Below, piece by piece: positions 34,285-44,525 of a stretch of 64,000 nucleotides of DNA. The DNA comes from CAVYHJ01 sp963768165 [NCBI: uncultured bacterium] (lineage in GTDB: Bacteria; UBP4; UBA4092). The notes under the pieces are model-generated. The model searched no databases and had not been told where the DNA came from. It saw only the letters and a list, made by a program, of their open reading frames with translations. Position 1 is the first letter of the stretch; every line of letters begins with the position of its first letter. Both the position numbers and the translations under genes were made by a program. The stretch spans positions 186,001-250,000 of the forward strand of contig CAVYHJ010000002.1 of the NCBI GenBank assembly GCA_963768165.1. Direction: 5' to 3'.

Positions 34285-34294
34285 TGATTTTCAC

Positions 34295-34861
34295 TTATTT
34301 TTTAAGGACATCCAGTGCCATATTCAATTTTAATACATTGACAACCGGATCGCCGAACAACCCCAAGAGAGGTTTTTCGGTATATTTTTGAACCAAATCA
34401 GTTACGACATCATCCTGCAAACTGCGAGATTTTGCAACTCTTGGCACTTGAAGCAAGGCGGCATCCAGACTTATATGGGGATCGAGACCGCTGGCCGAGG
34501 ATGTGACCAAGTCCACGGGAACAGGCGCATCGGGTGGCAAATTATTTTCCGCACGAACCGCGCGTGCCGTGGAATCAATCTGGCTAATCAATTTCTGGTT
34601 GGTGGGACCGAAATTGGTCGCATTGGAATTGGTGGCATCGAAATTAGCCGCCGAGGGACGCCCGTGGAAATATTCGGGTTTGGTGAAGGATTGTTCTATT
34701 AATTCGGAACCAACAACCTTGTTGTTCACTGTCGCCAGACTGCCATTGGCCTTGTGTGGGAAAAGTATCTGTGCGATTCCGGTCATTGCCAACGGGTATA
34801 TCAACCCGGTGAGAATGGTGAATACGATTAAACTCAAGATGGAAATTTTTAACTGTTTCAT
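34295..34861 (-). CDS. kdpC: KdpC, potassium-transporting ATPase C subunit (operon 1)
   Basis: 188 residues, standard length. It has one N-terminal span (about 7-27), then the conserved SELIEQSFTKPEYFHGRPSA and NLPPDAPVPVDLVTSSASGL, DPHIS blocks. KdpC is the periplasmic accessory of the Kdp P-type K+ pump. A 123-bp gap holding repeat R3 separates it from kdpB1; the equivalent gap in operon 2 is only 13 bp. Confidence 0.95.
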   Translation of the reverse strand: MKQLKISILSLIVFTILTGLIYPLAMTGIAQILFPHKANGSLATVNNKVVGSELIEQSFTKPEYFHGRPSAANFDATNSNATNFGPTNQKLISQIDSTARAVRAENNLPPDAPVPVDLVTSSASGLDPHISLDAALLQVPRVAKSRSLQDDVVTDLVQKYTEKPLLGLFGDPVVNVLKLNMALDVLKK

Positions 34862-34885
34862 TTGTATAATCTCCTTTTTTAATAA

Positions 34886-34976
34886 CTTCTACCCGACTTT
34901 AGTCGAGGGTTCGGGGACTTCAGTCCCAATTTAAGGGCTAAAGCCCTAAGAACCGTGGACTAAAGTCCCGTAGAAG
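34886..34976. repeat. Hairpin-rich repeat R3 (copy c) between kdpB1 and kdpC1
   Basis: Same inverted half-unit design as at 21268 and 23365. Its position inside an otherwise tight operon points to insertion; it may dampen kdpC1-kdpD expression. Confidence 0.75.
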
Positions 34977-34984
34977 AAAATATG

Positions 34985-37021
34985 TTATGCCCAACCTAAT
35001 ACAACGATGAGCATGTCAATTAGTTTGATACCGATGAAGGGAAGAAGCACTCCGCCCAACCCATATACCAGTAAATTCATTTTCAAGAACGAGGAAACGG
35101 AAACGGCACGTAATTTGACGCCCCTCAATGCCAACGGGATTAAGAACAAAATAATAATCGCGTTGAAAATGACGGCGGACAAAATCGCACTCCCAGGATT
35201 ATTTAACCTCATCACATTCAGAATATTCAACTGCGGATAAGCGACCGCAAACATTGCCGGAACGATGGCGAAATATTTCGAGACATCGTTGGCAATACTA
35301 AAAGTAGTAAGCGCGCCACGCGTGATAAGGATTTGTTTTCCGACTTCCACAATATCGAGAAGTTTCGTGGGATTGGAATCCAAATCAATCATATTGGATG
35401 CTTCCCGCGCCACCTGCGTGCCTGCATTCATAGCGACCGCGACATCGGCTTGCGCGAGAGCGGGTGCGTCATTAGTCCCGTCTCCAATCATCGCGACAAG
35501 GTTACCGTCCTCTTGTGCCTTGCGAATTAATGCCAATTTGGTTTCGGGTTTGGCCTGAGCAACGAAATCATCCAGCCCGGCTTCCGCGGCAATCGAAGCA
35601 GCGGTGAGCGGGTTATCGCCGGTAATCATGGTGGATTTGATACCCATTTCACGGAGTTGCGCGAGACGAGCTTTAATGCCTTGTTTCAGAACGTCTTTGA
35701 GACGAATCACGCCAAGAACTCTTTTCCCGTCAGAAACGACCAAAGGCGTATTACCTTGTTTGGCGAACCCTTCCACGATGTCCTTGACTCCGGCAGGGAT
35801 TGTGGCATTGGACTGTTTCAGAAATTCTTCAATCGCGTCCAAGGAACCCTTGCGGATTTTTTTGCCATCAATATCAATCCCGCTCATGCGTGTTTCGGGA
35901 GTGAAAGGTACGAACACGGCACCTTCGGGAGCACGGATATCGCTTCCCTTGATACCTTTTTCGGTTTTACAGAGGGTTACAATACTTCTGCCTTCGGGAG
36001 TTTCATCGGATAGTGAGGATAACAAGGCACAGTCCACCAATTCTGCTTTTTCAACTCCAGCAGAAGGAACCAAATCGGTTGCCATACGATTGCCGAGAGT
36101 GATGGTACCCGTCTTATCGAGCAAGACGATATTGACATCGCCTGCCGCTTCTACCGCACGACCGCTCAGAGCGATGACGTTGTGTTGTAATAGTCTATCC
36201 ATCCCTGCGATACCGATAGCGGGAAGTAAACCGCCAATGGTGGTCGGCATGAGGCATACCAAGAGAGAAATCAATATCGGGACGGTGGTCGCGATACCCA
36301 AATAATTGGCATAGGTGGGCAGGACGATAACGACGATTAGGAACAACACTGTGATGCCGACAAGGAGAATTTCTAAAGCGATTTCATTGGGTGTCTTTTG
36401 ACGTTTCGCGCCTTCGACCATAGAAATCATGCTATCGAGGAATGTCTCACCGGCATTCGCCGTGATACGGATTTTGATATGTCCCGATAATAGTTTGGTT
36501 CCACCAGTCACGCCACTGCGGTCACCACCGGATTCCCGAATCACGGGAGCGGATTCACCAGTGATGGCAGATTCGTCCACAAGAGCGACGCCTTCGATAA
36601 TTTCTCCATCACCGGGAATGACTTCCCCTTCAATAACCAGAATCAAATCGCCTTTGCGAAGATCCAAGGCGGATACTTTTTCTTTCGCTCCACTTTCCAA
36701 TATTTTAAGAGCAAAGAGTTCGCTGCGTGCTTTCCGCAAAGATTCCGCACGTGCTTTCCCTTGAATTTCCGCCAAGGCTTCCGAGAAGGTGGCGAAAAGA
36801 ACGGTCACCCAGAGCCAAAGGGTAATTTGCAAATTAAACCCGAAACTGGCATGATGGGTGATATTGATTACCGTGATGATAGTGGTAATCACAGCGCCGA
36901 TTTCAACGACCAACATTACGAGATTGCGCCATAATAAAAAGGGATTTAATTTTTTAATAGCTTCCTGCAATCCCTTGAACAGAAAGTCCGCTTGAAATAT
37001 ACTTCGTTTCGTTTGTGCCAT
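34985..37021 (-). CDS. kdpB: KdpB, P-type K+-transporting ATPase catalytic subunit (operon 1)
   Basis: 678 residues. The phosphorylation site [11 protein letters not shown] (Asp near 305), actuator loop TGESAPV, hinge [15 protein letters not shown] and the nucleotide-binding domain are intact. It uses ATP hydrolysis to drive potassium import through KdpA. The start has AAGGAGATAATATATG. The protein is highly similar to the operon-2 copy along its whole length. Confidence 0.96.
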   Translation of the reverse strand: MAQTKRSIFQADFLFKGLQEAIKKLNPFLLWRNLVMLVVEIGAVITTIITVINITHHASFGFNLQITLWLWVTVLFATFSEALAEIQGKARAESLRKARSELFALKILESGAKEKVSALDLRKGDLILVIEGEVIPGDGEIIEGVALVDESAITGESAPVIRESGGDRSGVTGGTKLLSGHIKIRITANAGETFLDSMISMVEGAKRQKTPNEIALEILLVGITVLFLIVVIVLPTYANYLGIATTVPILISLLVCLMPTTIGGLLPAIGIAGMDRLLQHNVIALSGRAVEAAGDVNIVLLDKTGTITLGNRMATDLVPSAGVEKAELVDCALLSSLSDETPEGRSIVTLCKTEKGIKGSDIRAPEGAVFVPFTPETRMSGIDIDGKKIRKGSLDAIEEFLKQSNATIPAGVKDIVEGFAKQGNTPLVVSDGKRVLGVIRLKDVLKQGIKARLAQLREMGIKSTMITGDNPLTAASIAAEAGLDDFVAQAKPETKLALIRKAQEDGNLVAMIGDGTNDAPALAQADVAVAMNAGTQVAREASNMIDLDSNPTKLLDIVEVGKQILITRGALTTFSIANDVSKYFAIVPAMFAVAYPQLNILNVMRLNNPGSAILSAVIFNAIIILFLIPLALRGVKLRAVSVSSFLKMNLLVYGLGGVLLPFIGIKLIDMLIVVLGWA

Positions 37022-37038
37022 ATATTATCTCCTTAGAA

Positions 37039-37087
37039 CCACCACCCCCTTCCCCCTCCTTAATTAAGGAGGGGGACTGAGGGAGTG
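37039..37087. repeat. R7-related repeat between kdpA1 and kdpB1
   Basis: ccaccaccccc...ccctccttaattaaggaggg palindrome filling most of the 67-bp gap. Related to the in-frame 51-bp element at 9935-9985. Confidence 0.7.
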
Positions 37088-37088
37088 A

Positions 37089-38789
37089 TTAAAATGTTTT
37101 TCCTTGCAACATGAATAAATGTTCCAACACGGGACCGAGGGTGAATGCCGGGAAATAGGTCAATGCGCCGACAATAAAGACTACGCAAACCAGCATAGCG
37201 ACAAATAACCAGCCGGTGGTTGGAAATGTAGCCAAACTGGTAGGAACAATCTTTTTCCTGACCAGTGCTCCGGCAATAGCCAGTCCTGGAATGAGGGTGG
37301 AAAATCGTCCAACCAACATGGTGGCGCCACCGGTTAAATTATAAAACACGGTATTGGCGTTAAGTCCGGCAAACGCGGAACCGTTATTCCCACCATAGGA
37401 TAAAAAGGCATATAACACTTCCGACCAACCGTGGGCGGAGGGATTATTCATGCTGGACAATCCGGTGGCGGTAATCATAGCGAATGCCGCAAAGATTTTA
37501 AGAACAATGGGCGCTGCCAAAATTGCAATCACCGTCCAAATCATTTCATAAGGACCAAGTTTCTTGCCAAGATATTCAGGGGTACGTCCGATCATCAATC
37601 CAGCAATAAACATAGTGGCGAAGACATAGAAAAACATTCCGATGAGTCCGACACCCAATCCGCCGAAGATGACTTCCCCAGTGCATAAGTTAAACATATA
37701 GACTAGACCCGTGAGGGGGAGCATACTGTCGTGCATAGAGTTCACGGAGCCGTTGGAAGTGACGGTGGTCATGTGTCCCCATGCAGCAGAATTGATAATC
37801 CCAAAACGGGCTTCTTTGCCTTCCATATTCCCCCCAACCAGATGCAACTTATCGAAAAAGGGGTTACCCTGGGTTTCGCTATAGAATACTACGGCCAAAC
37901 CTATAATAAATAGGGTTAACATGGAATAAAAGATGGCTTTGCCTTGACGGCTATCGCGTACCATAAAACCAAACATGAACACTTGCGCGGTGGAAATGAA
38001 GAGAATTGCCATCATTTCAAAAATATTAGACAAGCCAGTGGCATTCTCAAAGGGATGCGCGGAGTTGACGTTGAAGAAACCGCCGCCATTAGTTCCCAAC
38101 TGTTTAATGGCAATCTGTGAAGCTGCAGGACCAACGGCAATGGTTTGCGCACCGCCTTCCAATGTCTTTACTACCTCATACGGATGTAAGGTTTGAACGA
38201 CACCTTGAGACACCAAAATGAGGGTAAGGATAATGCTCAATGGCAATAATATATATATTACAGAACGGGTCATATCCACCCAGTAATTGCCTATCTTGTC
38301 GGTATCTTTGCGAATAAATCCGCGAATCATGGCGACCATGACTGCCATCCCCATCGCGGGGGTAACGAAATTATGTACCGTGAGTCCCAGCATTTGGGTG
38401 AGATAACTCAGGGTACTTTCCCCGCCATACGCCTGCCAGTTGGTATTGGTGACAAAAGAGATGGCGGTATTTAATGCCAAATCCCAACGGACGGCAGCGA
38501 ATTTTTGCGGATTCAAAGGCAGATGCCCTTGAAGAAGCTGCAATAAAAATAAAGCGGCGAGAAATATTACATTGAACCAGAATACCGCCCAGGCATAAGT
38601 TTTCCAGTTCATTTCTTCGGATTCATTGACGCCGCAGAGACGGTATATTCCACGCTCAAGAGGTTTTAAGAACCCGCTGAGAAATGTCCATTCTCCGTTA
38701 TACACCCGGAACATATATTTCCCTGTCGGGATGGACAGGAAAAACATGATTGCCAAGGCAACAACAACTACAATCATATCTATTAACAT
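37089..38789 (-). CDS. kdpA: KdpA, K+-channel-like subunit (operon 1)
   Basis: 566 residues, about ten spans. All four selectivity-filter regions are recognisable, including TNTNWQAYGGE, LGTNGGGFFNVNSAHPFENA, GSVNSMHDSMLPLTG and YGGNNGSAFAGL. KdpA binds external K+ with high affinity. It is the first gene of an operon led by riboswitch RS2 and RBS GAAAGGAAA. No kdpF was found upstream. Confidence 0.96.
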   Translation of the reverse strand: MLIDMIVVVVALAIMFFLSIPTGKYMFRVYNGEWTFLSGFLKPLERGIYRLCGVNESEEMNWKTYAWAVFWFNVIFLAALFLLQLLQGHLPLNPQKFAAVRWDLALNTAISFVTNTNWQAYGGESTLSYLTQMLGLTVHNFVTPAMGMAVMVAMIRGFIRKDTDKIGNYWVDMTRSVIYILLPLSIILTLILVSQGVVQTLHPYEVVKTLEGGAQTIAVGPAASQIAIKQLGTNGGGFFNVNSAHPFENATGLSNIFEMMAILFISTAQVFMFGFMVRDSRQGKAIFYSMLTLFIIGLAVVFYSETQGNPFFDKLHLVGGNMEGKEARFGIINSAAWGHMTTVTSNGSVNSMHDSMLPLTGLVYMFNLCTGEVIFGGLGVGLIGMFFYVFATMFIAGLMIGRTPEYLGKKLGPYEMIWTVIAILAAPIVLKIFAAFAMITATGLSSMNNPSAHGWSEVLYAFLSYGGNNGSAFAGLNANTVFYNLTGGATMLVGRFSTLIPGLAIAGALVRKKIVPTSLATFPTTGWLFVAMLVCVVFIVGALTYFPAFTLGPVLEHLFMLQGKTF

Positions 38790-39030
38790 AAATTTCCTTT
38801 CTTTTGTAATTTAGGCTTTTACTTTATACAACAGCCTGAATTTTACTACTATTCAAAAATCAATTCAACTGTTTTCCTTTTACATGGTACCCTCCATTAA
38901 AAAATTGGCTTTTGAAAATATTAGATTACACTTTTGCTCAATTTAAACAATCTTAAAATTGCAAAGAATTGTGTTACTACAACTGATAAATAATAAAAAG
39001 AAGTTAGGTGGAGGGTTCATAAATAAAAAA

Positions 39031-39156
39031 CCCACTCACTCTTCCACGCCTACGAGGTTAGCTGACGGGCTCGGGTTGAAAAGTAACCCTACGCTTTCGC
39101 GATTAGCCCCAACTTCCGGTTCCCCCGTATCTTTCGAATTCGGCGAACTTAAGTGG
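39031..39156 (-). promoter_or_regulatory. ydaO-type c-di-AMP riboswitch (RS2) upstream of kdpA1
   Basis: Minus-strand ydaO blocks in order: TTCGCCGAATTC, ACGGGGGAACCGG, GGGGCTAATCGC, TAGGGTTACTTTTCAACCCG, AGCCCGTCAGCTAACCTCGT, AGGCGTGG. The 3' closing strand AGTGG runs straight into GTTTTTT, so P1 itself may act as a terminator stem. About 240 nt separate it from kdpA1. Confidence 0.92.
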
Positions 39157-39185
39157 TAATACTGCTATATTTTTCTACTAGTATT

Positions 39186-39214
39186 ATTATCGGATATTTT
39201 CAAGAAAATGTCAA
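39186..39214 (-). promoter_or_regulatory. Promoter TTGACA-N17-GATAAT for the kdp1 transcript
   Basis: Sits 30 bp upstream of RS2 on the minus strand, with a consensus -35 and one mismatch in the -10. Confidence 0.7.
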
Positions 39215-39354
39215 ATTGGAAGGTAAATAACAAGAGGATAACTATCTCATTTGTAATGGAAGTATTTTACTATGGATTATTGATATTATTTAACATGTAC
39301 AATTATTAGAGAGAGTAATTCCTAACTCATTACAATGGGAATATAGCAATTAAT

Positions 39355-39399
39355 TAAAAAACAATAGGAATCCTACCTTTTCAAGGCAGGATTCCTACA
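39355..39399 (-). terminator. Intrinsic terminator after kdpC2
   Basis: On the minus strand, arms GTAGGAATCCT and AGGATTCCTA with a short loop are followed by TTGTTTTTT. It ends the kdp2 operon 24 bp past kdpC2 and before the kdp1 promoter. Confidence 0.85.
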
Positions 39400-39422
39400 A
39401 AAGCAACCACTTTAGGAATATA

Positions 39423-39998
39423 TTATTTGGCAGAAGATTGAACTTGATCCAATGCGATATTTAACTTCAAGACATTGACGCCCGGATCACCAAGGAAGCC
39501 CAAAGTTCGAGAATCGGTATTTTTCTGGATCAGATCTTGTACCGTTGCCTCATCCATTTTTCGAGCTTTAGCAACCCTTGGAACTTGAAATAAGGCAGCC
39601 TCCAGGCTTATATGGGGATCCAAACCACTGGCGGACCCTGTGACCAAGTCTACTGGCACTAGTGCATCTGCGGGCAGGTTATTTTCCTGTCGAATAACAT
39701 TCGCAGTAGAATCAATTTGACTAATAAGTTTTTGGTTGGTGGGTCCCAAGTTAGACCCGGTGGAATTCCCACCATCAAAATTCGCCGGAGATGGCCGCCC
39801 ATGAAAATACTCCGGTTTGGTAAAAGATTGTTCGATTAATTCAGAACCAACCGTTTTCCCATTCACCTGTATTAGACTGCCATTGGCTTTATATGGGAAT
39901 AAAACCTGACAGATGCCTGTCATCATCAAGGGATAAAATAACCCTGTTAAGATTGAAAAAACTACAAAGGTTGTGATCGATCTTGTTAAATCTTTCAT
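39423..39998 (-). CDS. kdpC: KdpC (operon 2)
   Basis: 191 residues. It shares the SELIEQSFTKPEYFHGRPSP and NLPADALVPVDLVTGSASGL, DPHIS blocks with the first copy, and the same single N-terminal span. It follows kdpB2 by only 13 bp and is followed by a strong intrinsic terminator, so it closes the PII-kdp2 operon. No kdpD follows this copy. Confidence 0.95.
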   Translation of the reverse strand: MKDLTRSITTFVVFSILTGLFYPLMMTGICQVLFPYKANGSLIQVNGKTVGSELIEQSFTKPEYFHGRPSPANFDGGNSTGSNLGPTNQKLISQIDSTANVIRQENNLPADALVPVDLVTGSASGLDPHISLEAALFQVPRVAKARKMDEATVQDLIQKNTDSRTLGFLGDPGVNVLKLNIALDQVQSSAK

Positions 39999-40011
39999 TT
40001 TTAGGACCTCC

Positions 40012-42048
40012 TTAAGCCCAACCTAAAGATACAATGAGCATGTCTATGAGTTTAATACCGATAAATGGTAATATCACACCACCCAACCCATAAATTAACA
40101 AGTTTCTCTTCAAGAAAGCAGAAACTGTAGTGAGTCGTAACTTGACCCCTTTCAATGCCAAAGGAACCAAACAAAGAATGATAATGGCATTGAAGATAAC
40201 AGCAGACAAAATCGCACTGTATGGGTTTGACAACCCCATCACGTTTAATATATTCAACTGTGGATAGGTAATTGCAAACATAGCCGGTATGATGGCGAAA
40301 TACTTGGATACATCATTGGCTATGCTGAACGTGGTTAAAGCTCCACGGGTAATGAGAATTTGTTTACCCACTTCAACGATATCCAATAGTTTGGTGGGAT
40401 TGGAATCCAAATCCACCATATTGGAGGCTTCCCGTGCCACTTGAGTTCCGGCATTCATTGCTACCGCTACATCGGCTTGAGCCAGGGCAGGAGCATCATT
40501 GGTCCCATCCCCAATCATAGCGACCAAGTTCCCATCGGACTGATATTTGCGTATCAACTGTAATTTGGTTTCCGGTTTGGCTTGCGCTACAAAATCATCC
40601 AATCCAGCTTCTGCGGCAATAGACGAAGCAGTTAATGGATTGTCACCGGTAATCATAATCGACTTAATCCCCATCTCTCGTAGTTGTGCCAACCTGGCTT
40701 TGATACCTTGCTTTAATACATCTTTTAACCGGATGACCCCTATGATCTTTTTGCTATTTGCTACAACCAAAGGAGTATCGCCTTGTTTCGCAAATTCTTC
40801 GACTTTGTTTCTCACATCACTAGGGATACTGAAATGAGATGGGCGTATAAATTCTTCGATGGCATCAAGCGCTCCTTTTCGAATCATTTTTCCATCAATA
40901 TCTATTCCACTCATCCTGGATTCAGGTGTAAAAGGAACAAAAACCGCACCTTCGGGAGCCCGGATATCACTTCCTCTAATCCCTTTTTCAGTTTTACACA
41001 ATGTTACTATGCTTCTTCCTTCCGGTGTTTCATCTGAAAGTGAAGATAATAAAGCGCATTCGGTCATTTCTTTTTTATCTATCCCTGCCGCCGGGATCAA
41101 TTCAGTCGCCATGCGGTTTCCTAGGGTGATCGTCCCGGTCTTATCCAACAGAACCACATTGACATCACCGGAAGCTTCTACGGCACGACCGCTAAGGGCG
41201 ATCACATTGTGTTGCAATAATCTATCCATGCCAGCAATACCAATAGCCGGAAGTAATCCTCCGATCGTGGTGGGCATTAAGCAAACCAATAAGGAGATTA
41301 AGATTGGAATGGTAGTAACGATTCCCATATAACTGGCATAAGCGGGAAGGGTTACGACGACAATCACGAACAATACGGTTATACCAATCAGCATGATCTC
41401 CAAAGCGATTTCGCCGGGTGTTTTTTGCCGTTTCGCACTTTCCACCATTTTAATCATGCCATCCAGAAATGTTTCTCCAGGATTGGCAGTAATTTTGATT
41501 TTGACTTTTCCAGAGATTAATTTTGTTCCTCCGGTTACCCCACTCCGGTCTCCTCCAGATTCTCGAATAACCGGAGCTGATTCTCCTGTTATGGCCGATT
41601 CATCGATTAAGGCAACACCTTCAACTATTTCACCATCTCCAGGAATTACATCTCCATCAGCGACTAAAATTATGTCGCCTTTGCGAAGAGACAGGGCAGA
41701 TACAGTCTCTATGCTACCATTGTCCAACAATTTTTGGGCAGACAATTCGCTTCTGGCACGGCGTAAAGATTCAGCACGAGCTTTTCCCTGAATTTCAGCC
41801 AAGGCTTCCGAAAAGGTTGAGAAAATAACAGTAAACCACAACCAGAGGGAAATCTGTAAATTAAAGGAGAAACTGGTGTGATGGGCAATACTGACGATGG
41901 TTACTACAGTAGTAACCATCGCGCCGATCTCCACAACCAGCATGACAATATTTCTCCATAGTGTAAAAGGATTTAATTTTATTATGGATTCTTTCAATCC
42001 TTGTAACAAGAAATCCGCTTGAAATAGGTTTTGTTTTTTTTGTGTCAT
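40012..42048 (-). CDS. kdpB: KdpB (operon 2)
   Basis: 678 residues from [18 protein letters not shown], the same length as copy 1. [18 protein letters not shown] and [15 protein letters not shown] are intact, so the pump should be active. AAGGAG seven nt before the ATG at 42048 decides the start; an upstream in-frame ATG (42075) lacks an RBS. Differences from copy 1 are spread evenly, suggesting an old duplication or separate acquisition. Confidence 0.96.
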   Translation of the reverse strand: MTQKKQNLFQADFLLQGLKESIIKLNPFTLWRNIVMLVVEIGAMVTTVVTIVSIAHHTSFSFNLQISLWLWFTVIFSTFSEALAEIQGKARAESLRRARSELSAQKLLDNGSIETVSALSLRKGDIILVADGDVIPGDGEIVEGVALIDESAITGESAPVIRESGGDRSGVTGGTKLISGKVKIKITANPGETFLDGMIKMVESAKRQKTPGEIALEIMLIGITVLFVIVVVTLPAYASYMGIVTTIPILISLLVCLMPTTIGGLLPAIGIAGMDRLLQHNVIALSGRAVEASGDVNVVLLDKTGTITLGNRMATELIPAAGIDKKEMTECALLSSLSDETPEGRSIVTLCKTEKGIRGSDIRAPEGAVFVPFTPESRMSGIDIDGKMIRKGALDAIEEFIRPSHFSIPSDVRNKVEEFAKQGDTPLVVANSKKIIGVIRLKDVLKQGIKARLAQLREMGIKSIMITGDNPLTASSIAAEAGLDDFVAQAKPETKLQLIRKYQSDGNLVAMIGDGTNDAPALAQADVAVAMNAGTQVAREASNMVDLDSNPTKLLDIVEVGKQILITRGALTTFSIANDVSKYFAIIPAMFAITYPQLNILNVMGLSNPYSAILSAVIFNAIIILCLVPLALKGVKLRLTTVSAFLKRNLLIYGLGGVILPFIGIKLIDMLIVSLGWA

Positions 42049-42093
42049 ATGCAATCTCCTTATGCGTTGGGTCATGACATCGTCATGACTCTA

Positions 42094-43791
42094 CTAAAAA
42101 GTTTTTCCTTGCAACATAAATAAATGTTCCAATACAGGTCCTAGTGTAAACGCCGGAAAATACGTTAAGGCACCCACAATGAATATTACACAGACTAACA
42201 TGACAACAAACAACCAACCAGTGGTAGGAAAAGTGGCTGTACTTGTAGGAACAATCTTTTTCTGTACTAGTGAACCGGCAACAGCCAGTCCCGGTATTAA
42301 GGTGGCGAACCGACCTACTAGTATGGTGACTGATCCTGTGAGGTTATAAAATAAGGTGTTAGCGTTAAGACCCGCAAAAGCAGAACCATTATTACCACCA
42401 AAGGATAAATAGGCATAGAGTATTTCTGACCAGCCATGTGCTGAGGGATTATTTAAGCTGGATAATCCTGTCGGTGTAATAATGGCAATCGCTGAAAATA
42501 TTTTGAGTATGATAGGCGCTGCCAGAATTGCAACCACCGTCCAAATCATTTCATAAACTCCTAATTTTTTACCCAGATACTCAGGAGTTCGTCCTATCAT
42601 CAACCCGGCTATGAACATGGTGGTAAATACATAAAACAAAACACCAACCGTTCCTATGCCGACACCGCCGAAAATTACTTCTCCGGTACCCATAAAGAAC
42701 ATATAAACCAAACCGGTGAGCGGGAGCATACTGTCATGCATGGAATTAATCGAACCATTGGCTGTTCCTGTTACCAATCCTCCCCACACAGCGGAGTTTA
42801 TAATCCCACAGCGAGTTTCCTTGCCTTCCATATTCCCGCCCACAACGTGTAATTTAGCAAACAAAGGATTCCCTTGCGTTTCTGTATATACACAAATGAT
42901 TAACCCAATCACTAAGAGAATCAACATGGAATAAAAGATGGATCGGCCCTGACGAACATCTTTGACCATATATCCAAAGGTAAAAACAGGTGCACTGACC
43001 AAAAGGATAATCGCCATCATTTCCAAAAACATAGTCAACCCGTTTGGATCTTCAAAAGGATGTGAGGAATTCGTGTTGAAGAAACCTCCGCCATTGGTAC
43101 CCAACTGTTTAATAGAAATTTGTGAGGCTACAGGACCCATGGCAATGGTCTGAGACCCGCCTTCCAAAGTTTTCACAGTTACATAAGGATGTAAGTTTTG
43201 AATAACACCCTGGGATCCCAATATCAATCCTAAAACAATACTTAATGGAATTAACACGTAAAGAATCGACCGGGTCAAGTCCACCCAATAGTTACCAATA
43301 AAATTGGTATCTTTGCGTATAAATCCCCGGGTCAGAGCAACCAATACTGCTAAAGCTATGGCAGGAGAGACAAAATTATGCACAGTCATACCTAGCATTT
43401 GGGTAAGATAACTCATGGTGGTTTCTCCCCCATAAGCCTGCCAGTTGGTATTGGTGATAAAGGAGATAGCTGTATTTAATGCCAGGTCCCATTTCAACCC
43501 CGGCAATTTTTGTGGATTCAGAGGAAGATAACCCTGAACCAGTTGTAAGACAAACAAAGTTATCAAAAAGATAACATTTGACCAAACAAATGCCCAAGCA
43601 TAGGTTTTCCAATTCATCTCCTCATCTTCATTAATGAAACAAACCCGGTAGATTCCTTTTTCCAATGGCCGGAATACCGGGGAAAGAAATGTTCTTTTCC
43701 CTTCGTATACATGAGCCATGAATTTCCCTATTGGGATGGACAGGAGTAATGTAACGATTAAACCAATTGTGACTACAAGTATATCTATCAT
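42094..43791 (-). CDS. kdpA: KdpA (operon 2)
   Basis: 565 residues from MIDILVVTIGLIVTLLLSIP. The filter segments TNTNWQAYGGE, LGTNGGGFFNTNSSHPFEDP, GSINSMHDSMLPLTG and FGGNNGSAFAGL are present. The ATG at 43791 follows AAAGGAT by 7 nt; a longer frame from 43842 adds a hydrophilic extension not found in KdpA. It is preceded by a kdpF-like ORF. Confidence 0.95.
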   Translation of the reverse strand: MIDILVVTIGLIVTLLLSIPIGKFMAHVYEGKRTFLSPVFRPLEKGIYRVCFINEDEEMNWKTYAWAFVWSNVIFLITLFVLQLVQGYLPLNPQKLPGLKWDLALNTAISFITNTNWQAYGGETTMSYLTQMLGMTVHNFVSPAIALAVLVALTRGFIRKDTNFIGNYWVDLTRSILYVLIPLSIVLGLILGSQGVIQNLHPYVTVKTLEGGSQTIAMGPVASQISIKQLGTNGGGFFNTNSSHPFEDPNGLTMFLEMMAIILLVSAPVFTFGYMVKDVRQGRSIFYSMLILLVIGLIICVYTETQGNPLFAKLHVVGGNMEGKETRCGIINSAVWGGLVTGTANGSINSMHDSMLPLTGLVYMFFMGTGEVIFGGVGIGTVGVLFYVFTTMFIAGLMIGRTPEYLGKKLGVYEMIWTVVAILAAPIILKIFSAIAIITPTGLSSLNNPSAHGWSEILYAYLSFGGNNGSAFAGLNANTLFYNLTGSVTILVGRFATLIPGLAVAGSLVQKKIVPTSTATFPTTGWLFVVMLVCVIFIVGALTYFPAFTLGPVLEHLFMLQGKTF

Positions 43792-43909
43792 ATTAATTAT
43801 CCTTTCTTCAAAAGATGGTCTTTCATTAATCTCATTAATCAACAGTGAAATTAAAATTCTTTTCTAAATGCCAACCCATTGGACCGTCATAATTCCTCTT
43901 CATCTCCTC

Positions 43910-43992
43910 CTAAAATTTCTCCTGACGAATCATGGTCACCAGGAGATAGACTATTAAAATCACAGTTATAAAACCTGCAATTAAATCCCCAT
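43910..43992 (-). CDS. kdpF: KdpF-like small subunit, start disrupted at a G4 run
   Basis: The frame ending at 43910 reads GDLIAGFITVILIVYLLVTM then IRQEKF, a classic KdpF (single span, ending in charged residues and Phe), exactly where kdpF belongs ahead of kdpA. The only nearby ATG (43992) is one base out of frame: ATGGGGATTTAA. A fifth G would give MGDLIAGF. Either a base is missing in the assembly, translation begins at the ATT at 43981, or the gene is damaged. KdpF stabilises the KdpABC complex. Confidence 0.65.
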
Positions 43993-43996
43993 AGGC

Positions 43997-44089
43997 TTAC
44001 TGGTCCTCCAGTTTCTCTAATGCTTTGATACAGACAAAGCAAAGGGCTATAATAATCACAGCTATGGCAATGACTTGCAAATCACTCAT
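43997..44089 (-). CDS. 30-residue single-span protein between PII-1 and kdpF
   Basis: MSDLQVIAIAVIIIALCFVC then IKALEKLEDQ, with AGGAGG eight nt before the ATG. Small hydrophobic ORFs of this build occur just ahead of kdpF in other Kdp operons as far as I recall, so it is likely a Kdp accessory peptide. It begins 12 bp after PII-1 ends and shares the frame of kdpF, separated by one stop codon. Confidence 0.6.
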   Translation of the reverse strand: MSDLQVIAIAVIIIALCFVCIKALEKLEDQ

Positions 44090-44101
44090 GCAATTTCCCT
44101 C

Positions 44102-44461
44102 CTACAAAAATGAAACTGCGCATTCATCCGTTTCTCCGGTACGAATACGAACGGCTCTTTCGATTGGAAACACATAAATTCTGTCATTGGAGACTTTGCC
44201 ATTACGCGCGGCAAACATCATGGTTTCCACAATCCGGTCGGTTTGTTCTCGGGGAACAACCACTTCAACTTTCAATTTGGGCAGAAAATCCATAATATAC
44301 TCCACTCCCCGATAAACTTCTTTATGCCCTTTTTCCGTCCCACAGACTTGAACTTCTGTCACGGTGATGCCTTGAACTCCAAGGGCCTGAAGCGCGTCTT
44401 TCACATCATCCAACTTATACGGTTTAATGATGCATTCAATTTTGTTTAACATATTTAACAT
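44102..44461 (-). CDS. PII-family signal protein 1 (GlnB/GlnK-like), first gene of the kdp2 operon
   Basis: 119 residues, trimeric PII fold. The core KIECIIKPYKLDDVKDALQA, VQGITVTEV, T-loop tip KEVYRGVEYIMDFLPK (with the Tyr at the uridylylation position kept) and RIRTGE at the C-loop are present. The B-loop reads GKVSNDRI against the usual GKIGDGKI, so ATP contacts may differ. It sits behind riboswitch RS3 and ahead of kdpF-A-B-C, not next to amtB or glnA, so Kdp or its regulation is the likely target. That assignment is inference from context. Confidence 0.88.
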   Translation of the reverse strand: MLNMLNKIECIIKPYKLDDVKDALQALGVQGITVTEVQVCGTEKGHKEVYRGVEYIMDFLPKLKVEVVVPREQTDRIVETMMFAARNGKVSNDRIYVFPIERAVRIRTGETDECAVSFL

Positions 44462-44525
44462 GTTTCTTTAACCTCCTATGTAGCAAGTTAATCTCGATTC
44501 AAATATTTTTTAATTAGCAAAGTGC

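Noticed and set aside
35604-36305. 233-codon plus-strand ORF opposite kdpB1
   Set aside because: Antisense frame of a strongly conserved gene; a matching antisense ORF opposite kdpB2 (40859-41332) arises for the same reason.
38959-39159. Plus-strand ORF containing THSSTPTRLADGLGLKSNP
   Set aside because: Shadow of RS2 on the minus strand.
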